A program made the position numbers and the translations under genes. This document shows, one piece after another, positions 1 through 5,047 of a DNA stretch of 5,047 nucleotides (positions are counted from its first letter, which is position 1; the number at the start of each line of letters is the position of its first letter). The notes beneath the pieces are model-generated. The model saw only the letters and a list, made by a program, of their open reading frames with translations. It did not search any database and was not told the origin of the DNA. Location: the NCBI GenBank assembly GCA_014238935.1, contig JABAAD010000053.1, forward strand, positions 1 to 5,047, in the 5' to 3' direction. This stretch comes from Alphaproteobacteria bacterium (GTDB taxonomy: Bacteria > Pseudomonadota > Alphaproteobacteria > JABSOH01 > JABAAW01).

Positions 1-271
1 CTTCTTCCTGCGCCACATGGCGCTTGTGAAACCGCGTTGGCTTTTTTTGCTCGGCAATGTTGCGATGCAAAATGTTTTGGGCGAACGCAGAGGCATCTCG
101 AAGGTGCGCGGACAATTCTTTCCGCTCACGCTCGACGCTACGCCCGTCGTCGCGCTGGCGTCGTTCCATCCCTCCTACCTGTTGCGCACGCCTGCCAAAA
201 AGGCTGCGGCGTGGCACGATTTGCTGGTGTTGCGTCGCGCTATGCAAAGGGGTAGAGTGGGGGAAGCGTGA
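1..271 (+). CDS. Uracil-DNA glycosylase, family 4 type (C-terminal 89 residues, 5' end outside window)
   Basis: The frame is open from base 2 and ends at TGA 269-271, so only the C-terminal 89 residues are visible. Family 4 uracil-DNA glycosylases remove uracil from DNA as the first step of base excision repair. What is seen: the segment LVKPRWLFLLG (residues 8-18) matches the core strand that precedes the LG motif. RG at 36-37 is the usual arginine-glycine pair. SFHPSYLLR (54-62) is the C-terminal active-site motif of this superfamily, with the catalytic-loop histidine at 56. WHDLLVLRRAM (71-81) is the typical final helix. The cysteines that hold the 4Fe-4S cluster in family 4, and the N-terminal catalytic motif, would lie upstream of the window and cannot be checked. 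The internal ATG at 17 is not the real start, because family similarity continues upstream of it (FFLRH). The stop overlaps a possible GTG start of the next small frame. Family 5 is the main alternative assignment. Confidence 0.88.
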   Translation, partial: FFLRHMALVKPRWLFLLGNVAMQNVLGERRGISKVRGQFFPLTLDATPVVALASFHPSYLLRTPAKKAAAWHDLLVLRRAMQRGRVGEA

Positions 272-348
272 GCCTAGACAACAAACAGCTTGGACGAGTC
301 TTAGAACTTGCCTTGTATACTGACAACGCCATCGAGAAAGCAACATGA
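268..348 (+). CDS. Possible 26-residue small protein filling the gap before thrC
   Basis: A frame starting at GTG 268-270 and ending at TGA 346-348 exactly fills the spacer. Its start overlaps the glycosylase stop as GTGA, and its stop overlaps the thrC start as ATGA. Both are arrangements typical of translational coupling. The product begins (M)SLDNKQLGRVLELALYTD and ends NAIEKAT. Residues 8, 11, 12, 15, 19 and 22 place L, V, L, A, D and I with mostly helical i/i+3/i+4 spacing, so an amphipathic helix is plausible. G-rich stretches at 249-252 and 257-263 could serve as a ribosome binding site. I recognise no family. It is not a threonine leader peptide, since it has only two threonines and no Thr or Ile run. 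Against it: a 26-codon frame without a stop is common by chance. It could also be read by a -1 shift from the end of the glycosylase gene, but nothing specific supports that. Confidence 0.3.
   Translation: MSLDNKQLGRVLELALYTDNAIEKAT
290..321 (+). promoter_or_regulatory. Weak candidate promoter upstream of thrC
   Basis: TATACT at 316-321 resembles a -10 box (TATAAT) and lies 24 bases before the thrC ATG. TTGGAC at 290-295 is a partial -35 match. The spacer between them is 20 bases, longer than the usual 16-18, so the pair is weak. If used, it would let thrC be transcribed apart from the glycosylase gene. The tight spacing of the upstream frames fits readthrough transcription equally well. Confidence 0.2.
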
Positions 349-2993
349 ACTACACGCACTACAAGTCTACGCGCGGAGGCGAGAGGAAGACCTTTGCGGA
401 TATTCTCAGCAGCGGTCTCGCTGCCGACGGCGGACTTTACGAGCCCACAAGCTGGCCGCACCGCAGACGGCTGCGAGGCTTCCTTGCGACGAACCCCACC
501 TTTCCTCAGGTTGTGGGAGCGGTGGTGGGCGTTTTCGCCGGACGGCGCAGTTTGGCGCACCTCGATTTTACGGCGATCGCTCACAAAGCCTTTGAAACTT
601 TTCACAGCCGCGCCGTCGTTCCTTTGCGCGAGGTTGCGCGCAACCTTTGGTTGCTGGAGCTGTTCCACGGACCGACGCTTTCCTTCAAGGACATCCCGCT
701 TCAATTCTACGGGCAGCTTTTGGAAGCCCTTGCCTCAGAGAGGAAACGGCTGCTGATCGTGATCGGCGCAACTTCTGGGGACACGGGATCCGCCGCAATC
801 GAGGCACTGAGAGCCGTTCGCGGCGTTCGGCTCTTTATGTTGCATCCGAAAGACCGTATCTCCGCGCTGCAGCGCAAGCAAATGACTTGCGTTCAAAGCC
901 CGCACATCTGCAACATCGCCGTCGAGGGCAGCTACGACGACTGCCTCCGTCTGGTCAAAACGGTGGTGCAATCGGAAGCGATTCAAGCGCGCGGACAAGT
1001 AGCGGCGGTCAACTCTTTCAACTGGATTCGCATCGCCGTTCAAAGTGCCGTCTACCTCTACGCGGCGCAACAGATTCCTCGTCACGCCAAATCGGTGCGT
1101 TTCGCGCTCGCCAGCGGCAACTTCGGCAACGCCTATGCCGGCTATGTTGCCAAAAAGCTGGGGGCAAACATCGATGGTCTCACGCTCGCGGTCAGCCACA
1201 ACGACTTCCTGCATAACCTTTTTCAAAACGGCTCGGCAGCGCGCGGTGAGGTCGTACCCAGCCTTGCCCCCAGCATCGACATCATGACCCCGAACAATAT
1301 CGAGCGTCTCCTTTTCCGCAGCCTCGGCGAAAGCGTGCGCAAATGGAAAAAGGTGCGCGAGCAAGCGGAAGAAAGCGGGACGCTCCTCTTGCCGAGGGCT
1401 GCCATGCGATCGGAGATCGTTCGATTCTTTCGCACGCAACGTTTCGACGACGAGCAAATCCTCGAAGCCATGAGCCTTGCCTACGACAGCATCGGCGAGC
1501 CGCTTGACCCGCATTCTGCCATCGCGTTCAAAGCGGCAATAGACGCAAGAAAAGACACAAGCGGCGTGGCGAGCAGCCCTGCGGAAAAACGCAAGGAGCG
1601 CGACCTATGCACCATTGCTTTCGCAACAGCCTCAGCGGCGAAGTTTCCCGAAACGGTCGAGCGCGCTATCGGAACGAGACCGCACATCCCGCCGAGGCTT
1701 GCCGAGCTGGAGGCAAGATCCGAGGCGTTTGAGACGATCTCTGTCGACGACGGGGCGTTGGAAAGCATCGTCGTCGCACGCCTGAGCCACCCCCTCGATT
1801 CGGATGCGGGACTGCAAGTCCAAGAGCGACTTGCCAAAACGACAACCGACACGGCTGCCATTGCCTCGGTCGCCGTCGGCGCGACTGCTGCTGCCGTCTT
1901 GCCTCAAGAAGAAAGCAACGCGGGTGCAGGAGAAACAGCGCGAGATGTTGCGAGAGAGGACGAACGCGAGGAGAGCGAGGAAAAACGCGAGGAAAAAAAC
2001 GAGGAGGAAGAGCAAATCGCAGACGCGACGGCGGGCGAAACTTCCGCAGAAATGTCCGCAGAAATGTCCGCAGAAATATCTGAGGCGACACCTGCTTTGA
2101 GCCCTTCTGCGCCCCCCCTTTCTTCCCCCTCCCTTTCTTCCCCCCCCCTTTCTGCCCCCCCTCTCTCTTCCCCCCCTTTCTCTGCGGACTCTTTCTCTTC
2201 GCAAGTTCCTCCTGTCGCGCCTGAGATTCCTGCTGTTGCAGCTCTGACGGCGGAGGAAGATTCGCTGGAGAAAAAGATCGCCAAACTCAAAGAACAGACG
2301 GCGCAACTCGGAGAGAGTCTCGACGAGGGGCAAGCGACACCCTCTTTTTCGACGGACGCTCCTTTGCCAACGCCCCCCCTCGCAGAAGCACCTGCGACGA
2401 GCGGGACGACGGGATTCGACGAGATGGGGACGCAAACGGAGAGACAAACGACGGGAATCGACGGCATTTCGTCTGATCTCTCTTCTGGCGATAGCGCTGA
2501 CGATAACGCTGGGGATAGCGCTGGGGATAGCGCTGGGGATAGCATGGTCTCGCTCGCCGAGGCGGCGGAGCAGGGGCATGTGTCGTTGCAAGAAAAGATC
2601 GCCCAGCTGAAGGAGCAAAGCGCGAAGCTCGACGAAGTGGCAGAGGAGGCACGCTCGCCCTTCGAGACAAGCCCCCCTTACTCCCAACCCTTCGCCTCCG
2701 CAAGCGCGGACGAAACAACAGAAGCAACACAAGAGGCGGAAGGGTTGACAAGCGCGGAAGAGGCGAGCGAGCCCGTCGGCGCGGAGAATTTTTTCTCCCG
2801 ATCTGCAGCGTCAACGGAAACTAGCTTCAACCCGTCCGAAAATCTTCTCGACAAAGAAACGACCTCATCGGACGAAACGCTCTCCGCAGAAACATCCTCT
2901 GTGGAAACACCCTTTGTGAAAGCACCCTTTGCGGAACCTTTGGCGGAACCTTTGGCGGAACCTTTGTCGGAAGACGAGGAAGAAAAGTCCTGA
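345..2993 (+). CDS. thrC: Threonine synthase with a ~400-residue low-complexity acidic C-terminal tail
   Basis: Threonine synthase is a cytoplasmic PLP enzyme that converts O-phospho-L-homoserine and water to L-threonine and phosphate, the last step of threonine synthesis. The protein has 882 residues, against roughly 430-515 for the family. Seen in the core: the N-terminal domain with YKSTRGG (6-12) and GLAADGGLYEP (24-34); LELFHGPTLSFKD (104-116), with the expected PLP Schiff-base lysine at 115; GATSGDTGSAA (141-151); ASGNFGN (256-262), the PLP phosphate-binding loop; DPHSAIA (388-394); and the C-terminal FATASAAKFPETV (426-438). The core ends near residue 480. The rest (about 481-882) has no recognised domain, no Cys or Trp and one Tyr. 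It is rich in E, D, S, A, P and T. It holds an Ala-rich stretch (501-520), a charged E/R/K helix (about 537-556), a Pro/Ser repeat (589-618), two coiled coils (641-659 and 748-766) and four-residue repeats (567-578, 715-734, 863-874). ATG 345 is chosen because the family start follows at once; a weak GAG Shine-Dalgarno lies at 334-336. The core assignment is firm and the tail's role is unknown. Confidence 0.95.
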   Translation: MNYTHYKSTRGGERKTFADILSSGLAADGGLYEPTSWPHRRRLRGFLATNPTFPQVVGAVVGVFAGRRSLAHLDFTAIAHKAFETFHSRAVVPLREVARNLWLLELFHGPTLSFKDIPLQFYGQLLEALASERKRLLIVIGATSGDTGSAAIEALRAVRGVRLFMLHPKDRISALQRKQMTCVQSPHICNIAVEGSYDDCLRLVKTVVQSEAIQARGQVAAVNSFNWIRIAVQSAVYLYAAQQIPRHAKSVRFALASGNFGNAYAGYVAKKLGANIDGLTLAVSHNDFLHNLFQNGSAARGEVVPSLAPSIDIMTPNNIERLLFRSLGESVRKWKKVREQAEESGTLLLPRAAMRSEIVRFFRTQRFDDEQILEAMSLAYDSIGEPLDPHSAIAFKAAIDARKDTSGVASSPAEKRKERDLCTIAFATASAAKFPETVERAIGTRPHIPPRLAELEARSEAFETISVDDGALESIVVARLSHPLDSDAGLQVQERLAKTTTDTAAIASVAVGATAAAVLPQEESNAGAGETARDVAREDEREESEEKREEKNEEEEQIADATAGETSAEMSAEMSAEISEATPALSPSAPPLSSPSLSSPPLSAPPLSSPPFSADSFSSQVPPVAPEIPAVAALTAEEDSLEKKIAKLKEQTAQLGESLDEGQATPSFSTDAPLPTPPLAEAPATSGTTGFDEMGTQTERQTTGIDGISSDLSSGDSADDNAGDSAGDSAGDSMVSLAEAAEQGHVSLQEKIAQLKEQSAKLDEVAEEARSPFETSPPYSQPFASASADETTEATQEAEGLTSAEEASEPVGAENFFSRSAASTETSFNPSENLLDKETTSSDETLSAETSSVETPFVKAPFAEPLAEPLAEPLSEDEEEKS
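2043..2078 (+). repeat. 12-nt tandem repeat, three units (SAEM/SAEM/SAEI) in thrC tail
   Basis: The unit TCCGCAGAAATG occurs perfectly twice (2043-2054 and 2055-2066) and a third time with one change, the final G to A (2067-2078). It is in frame and encodes residues 567-578. The near-identity of the copies points to recent expansion. Confidence 0.95.
2109..2198 (+). repeat. 15-nt degenerate Pro/Ser repeat, six units, with poly-C tracts
   Basis: Six five-residue units cover residues 589-618: APPLS, SPSLS, SPPLS, APPLS, SPPFS and ADSFS. The top strand is almost pure pyrimidine, with C runs of 7 (2112-2118), 5 (2125-2129), 9 (2140-2148), 7 (2155-2161) and 7 (2170-2176). The peptide is expected to be an extended, flexible linker. 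The C runs are potential polymerase slippage sites. Confidence 0.9.
2262..2318 (+). repeat. Coiled-coil segment, copy 1, in thrC tail
   Basis: Residues 640-658 begin SLEKKIAKLKEQTAQL. Hydrophobic or small residues at 641, 645, 648, 652, 655 and 659 follow a strict 4-3-4-3-4 spacing, giving about three heptads. A related copy lies 107 residues downstream. Confidence 0.75.
2487..2546 (+). repeat. 12-nt tandem repeat, five units (GDSA type) in thrC tail
   Basis: In-frame four-residue units cover residues 715-734: GDSA, DDNA, GDSA, GDSA and GDSM. The nucleotide core GCTGGGGATAGC is repeated exactly towards the 3' end, while the second unit has diverged. Confidence 0.92.
2583..2639 (+). repeat. 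Coiled-coil segment, copy 2, in thrC tail
   Basis: Residues 747-765 begin SLQEKIAQLKEQSAKL and align without gaps to copy 1 at 2262-2318. Positions 748, 752, 755, 759, 762 and 766 repeat the same heptad spacing. Over the first 18 codons, 12 residues are identical, and six of those use a different synonymous codon. The duplication is therefore old and the peptide pattern has been retained. Confidence 0.75.
2862..2966 (+). repeat. 15-nt then 12-nt tandem repeats at the 3' end of thrC
   Basis: Five degenerate five-residue units cover residues 840-864 (TSSDE, TLSAE, TSSVE, TPFVK, APFAE; 2862-2936). They run into three AEPL units at residues 863-874 (2931-2966), with the 12-nt unit GCGGAACCTTTG repeated three times exactly. 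Most units carry a GAA codon at the same phase, which suggests the 12-nt array arose from the end of the 15-nt array. The protein then ends in an acidic SEDEEEKS. Confidence 0.9.
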
Positions 2994-3016
2994 CTCTTCT
3001 TGCCTGACTCTCCTTA
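2989..3016 (+). repeat. 14-bp tandem duplication across the thrC stop and spacer
   Basis: Positions 2989-3002 and 3003-3016 are adjacent 14-base copies agreeing at 12 of 14 positions, including CCTGACTCT in both. The first copy contains the thrC stop codon TGA (2991-2993). The second fills the remaining spacer up to the polA stop. Confidence 0.8.
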
Positions 3017-3022
3017 TCAGGC
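3002..3022. terminator. Weak hairpin between convergent thrC and polA
   Basis: GCCTGA (3002-3007) can pair with TCAGGC (3017-3022) around a nine-base loop. It lies between the two converging genes, where a bidirectional terminator would be expected. The stem is only six pairs and has no T-run on either side, so it is a poor match to an intrinsic terminator. No other candidate is present in the 23-base spacer. Confidence 0.2.
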
Positions 3023-5047
3023 TGCCCAGTTCTCGCCGATGCGATAGTCGACCTCCAAGACGACTTGTAGGAGCTGTTGCGGCTCGGCGGCGTGTTGCAT
3101 GATCTCTTGGGCTGCAAGTGCACTCGACTTGGCTTGGGCGCAGGGTGACTCCAAGACGATCTCGTCGTGGACTTGCAAAAGCATGCGCGTGCCGCAAAGG
3201 GCGTTCGTCTTCTGCTGCAAGGCGCGGTGAATGCGGATCATCGCCTGCTTGACGATGTCGGCAGCCGTTCCTTGTATCGGAGCGTTGATCGCTTGTCGCT
3301 CGGCGTGCAAGCGCAAGTTCTGCTTGCGATCGGCGATCAAGGGGAGGTGAATCTTTCTGCCGAAGAGGGTTTCGACATACCCTCGCTTGCGACAGAGCTC
3401 GACGGTGTTCGAGCGATAGTCTCTGAGCTGGGGGTAGCGTGCAAAGTAGAGAGCGATCAAGTCCTGCGCCTCCGTCTCGCTCACGCCCAGCTGCTTTGAC
3501 AAGCCGAAGCGCGAGATGCCGTAGAGCAGTCCGAAGTTCACAGCCTTGGCGGCACGACGTTGCTCCTTCGAAATTTGCGAAACTTCTTGAGAGGTCTTTT
3601 GGGAGATTTTTTGGGAAAAATTTTGGGAGGTCTTTGCGTTAAACATCTGCTCTGCGGTTGCCCGATGAATGTCGCGTCCTTGTGCGAAGCTTTCCAGCAT
3701 GCTCTCGACGGAGGCGATGGCAGCGACGAGACGCAACTCTATCTGCGAATAGTCCAACGAGATCAAAGCAAAGCCCTTCTCTGCGACGAAGGCGCTGCGG
3801 ATAGCGCGTCCTTCTTCGAAACGCACGGGAATGTTTTGCAAGTTGGGCTCTGATGATGCCAGTCGCCCCGTCTGCGTGCCGCTCAAGGAAAAGGAGGTGT
3901 GGATTCGCCCGCTCAAAGCCTGCACCTCGCGCGGCAAAGCCTCGGTGTAGGTCGATCGCAACTTCGAGATATGACGCCATTGCAAGACGAGCTCGGCGAT
4001 CTCGTTTCCTTGAGCTGCCAAGCCCTCCAAAACACGGCTGTCGGTTGCATACTGCCCGCTCGAAGTCTTCTTGCCGCCCTTCAGCTTGAGACGCTCGAAC
4101 AACACTTCTCCCAGCTGCTTCGGCGACGAGAGCAAGAAAGCCCCTCCCGCCAACGCGACGATTCGTTCTTCCAACGCCGCAGCTTGCTTTTCAAAGCGCA
4201 CGCTCAAAGCATGCAAAACCTCCGCATCGATTTGCACGCCGCAACGTTCCATGGCGACGATCACGGGGATCAAAGGACGCTCCAAAGTCTCGTAGACCTG
4301 CTTGCCGCCCTCGCACAGCAGGCGCGGCGAGAGGATTTCGTGTAGGCGCAGCGTCGCCCAAGCGTCCTCTGCAGCGTAAGCGCTCGCTACATCGATCGAG
4401 ACGCGATCGAAGCAGAGCGCGTTGCGCCCTGTGCCGACGACCTCCTTGTAGCGCGTCGTGCGATGGAGCAAATGCCTTTCTGCGAGTTCGTCCAAACCGT
4501 GTCCGTGCCTGCCGCCGTCAAGCACCGCCGACATCAGAAGCGTATCGTCGTAAGGAGCGATCTCCAAATCGTATTTTTTCAAGATCGCCGCGTCGTATTT
4601 CAGATTGTGTCCCACCTTGAGCGTTGCCCTGTCTTCCAGCAAGGGTTTCAAGATCGCCAGAGCTTCTTCGCGCTCGATCTGCTTGTCGAGCAGCTGTCCC
4701 TGCGCGTCGAGATGCGTCAAGGGCAGGTACGCTGCGCGTGCGCCCACGCACAGAGCGACGCCGACGAGTTCTGCCGCGATCACATTCAACCCCGTCGTCT
4801 CGACATCGAGGGCAAATCTTCCTTGCTCGCGCGCTTTGCTGCAAAAATCCTCCAGCGCTTCTCTCTCGGTCAAAGTCTCGACGCTGTAGTGTGCGCTCAA
4901 CGCCGCGCCCTCGTCGCTTCGGCGCACTTGGAGCAGGCTGTTCAAGCCTTGCTCCGTCTGCTCGGAATCCAAGTCGCGCAACAACGAGCGGAACTCATGT
5001 TGCTGGAAGAAAGCGCGCAACTTCTCGCGCTCGATATGCGGGGCTTC
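3017..5047 (-). CDS. polA: DNA polymerase I, proofreading and polymerase domains (5' part outside window)
   Basis: PolA fills gaps in repair and replaces Okazaki primers. Numbering here counts the codon at 5047-5045 as residue 1; 676 residues are visible. The 3'-5' exonuclease has all three motifs: DVE (D81, E83), NLKYD (N148, D152) and YAAED (Y224, D228), so proofreading is probably active. The polymerase shows GRLASSEPNLQNIPVR (394-409), motif A DYSQIELR (432-439), motif B RRAAKAVNFGLLYG (497-510, with R497, K501, F505, Y509), QAINAPIQGTAADI (585-598) and motif C VHDE (626-629). Phe505 is the residue usual in cellular family A enzymes, as in E. coli. Odd feature: an array of SQxx units (474-493) in the loop before motif B. 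The gene ends at TGA 3017-3019. The frame is open to the window edge, and EAPHIEREKLRAFF fits the linker after the 5' nuclease domain. The TTG at 5020 is therefore not the start, and about 250-300 residues are likely missing. Confidence 0.96.
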   Translation of the reverse strand, partial: EAPHIEREKLRAFFQQHEFRSLLRDLDSEQTEQGLNSLLQVRRSDEGAALSAHYSVETLTEREALEDFCSKAREQGRFALDVETTGLNVIAAELVGVALCVGARAAYLPLTHLDAQGQLLDKQIEREEALAILKPLLEDRATLKVGHNLKYDAAILKKYDLEIAPYDDTLLMSAVLDGGRHGHGLDELAERHLLHRTTRYKEVVGTGRNALCFDRVSIDVASAYAAEDAWATLRLHEILSPRLLCEGGKQVYETLERPLIPVIVAMERCGVQIDAEVLHALSVRFEKQAAALEERIVALAGGAFLLSSPKQLGEVLFERLKLKGGKKTSSGQYATDSRVLEGLAAQGNEIAELVLQWRHISKLRSTYTEALPREVQALSGRIHTSFSLSGTQTGRLASSEPNLQNIPVRFEEGRAIRSAFVAEKGFALISLDYSQIELRLVAAIASVESMLESFAQGRDIHRATAEQMFNAKTSQNFSQKISQKTSQEVSQISKEQRRAAKAVNFGLLYGISRFGLSKQLGVSETEAQDLIALYFARYPQLRDYRSNTVELCRKRGYVETLFGRKIHLPLIADRKQNLRLHAERQAINAPIQGTAADIVKQAMIRIHRALQQKTNALCGTRMLLQVHDEIVLESPCAQAKSSALAAQEIMQHAAEPQQLLQVVLEVDYRIGENWAA
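3569..3628 (-). repeat. 12-nt tandem repeat, five units (SQxx) inside polA
   Basis: Read on the minus strand, five in-frame units encode SQNF, SQKI, SQKT, SQEV and SQIS. Three begin TCCCAAAA; the last two are more diverged. By my count 22 of the 60 bases are G or C, clearly lower than the surrounding gene. The array sits in the fingers loop between the DIHRATAEQMF helix and the O helix (motif B). Family members normally have 11 residues there and this protein has 27. Confidence 0.92.

Noticed and set aside
272..344. Threonine-responsive attenuator or riboswitch before thrC
   Set aside because: The region is only 73 bases. It has no strong hairpin that I can see, no T-run and no Thr/Ile-rich leader peptide.
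240..704. Minus-strand open frame crossing the glycosylase end, the spacer and the thrC start
   Set aside because: It overlaps two clearly coding regions on the other strand, is rich in R and S, and has no recognisable motif.
735..1514. Minus-strand open frame of 259 codons opposite the thrC catalytic core
   Set aside because: The plus strand here encodes well-conserved threonine synthase motifs. The antisense product resembles no family and is explained by low stop density at this G+C.
1632..2732. Long minus-strand open frame of 366 codons opposite the thrC tail
   Set aside because: It is an arginine- and leucine-rich shadow created by the biased, repeat-rich codons of thrC. It contains no recognisable domain and lies wholly antisense to a coherent coding frame.
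2043..2966. Repeats in the thrC tail as a possible CRISPR array or mobile element
   Set aside because: The units are 12-15 nt, directly adjacent, in frame and without spacers. There are no inverted terminal repeats and no transposase.
1785..2993. The thrC tail as a separate gene read through by error
   Set aside because: The frame is continuous with the enzyme. The internal ATG codons (such as those in the SAEM repeat) have no convincing ribosome binding site, and the junction shows no stop.
5018..5020. TTG at 5020 as the start of a short DNA polymerase lacking the 5' nuclease domain
   Set aside because: The frame stays open through the window edge, and the upstream residues fit the usual linker before the proofreading domain. 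The gene very probably continues to the right.

Overview
The window holds three recognisable bacterial genes and one possible very small one. From left to right these are: the 3' end of a family 4-type uracil-DNA glycosylase gene (+), a 26-codon open frame that exactly fills the gap (+), a threonine synthase gene with a very long extra C-terminal tail (+), and, convergent with these, most of a DNA polymerase I gene (-) whose 5' part runs off the right edge. G+C is in the mid to high fifties by eye. The glycosylase end, the threonine synthase core and the polymerase all read most like alphaproteobacterial versions. This is judged from remembered family motifs, not from a search, so the taxonomic call is tentative. 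The short spacers and head-to-tail overlaps suggest a compact genome.

Positions 1-271 carry the glycosylase C-terminus (base excision repair of uracil). Positions 268-348 carry the small open frame, which overlaps the stop of the glycosylase gene (GTGA) and the start of thrC (ATGA). Positions 345-2993 encode an 882-residue protein. Residues 1 to about 480 are a complete PLP-dependent threonine synthase with its lysine, phosphate-binding and C-terminal motifs intact. Residues about 481-882 are a low-complexity, acidic Ser/Ala/Pro/Glu-rich tail with no Cys or Trp. The tail contains several in-frame tandem repeats and two related coiled-coil segments. Positions 2994-3016 are the convergent spacer. 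Positions 3017-5047 (-) encode the proofreading exonuclease and polymerase domains of PolA, with all catalytic motifs present.

The main unusual signal is a shared style of tandem repetition rather than a new gene cassette. Twelve-nucleotide (four-codon) repeats occur three times in the thrC tail and once in polA, and 15-nt repeats occur twice in the tail. The polA array adds exactly 16 residues to the fingers loop just before the O helix; removing four units restores the normal family length. A 14-bp tandem duplication, not a multiple of three, lies across the thrC stop codon and the spacer. Together these suggest a genome in which short tandem duplication is frequent and survives inside genes when it keeps frame and falls in a tolerant loop or tail. 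Within the thrC tail, a nine-C tract lies just upstream of the coiled coils. A one-base slip either way would remove both coiled coils but leave the enzyme intact.

The glycosylase and PolA both belong to DNA repair, but they lie on opposite strands and are not one operon. Threonine synthase has no obvious functional link to either. I see no mobile element, RNA gene or CRISPR array.
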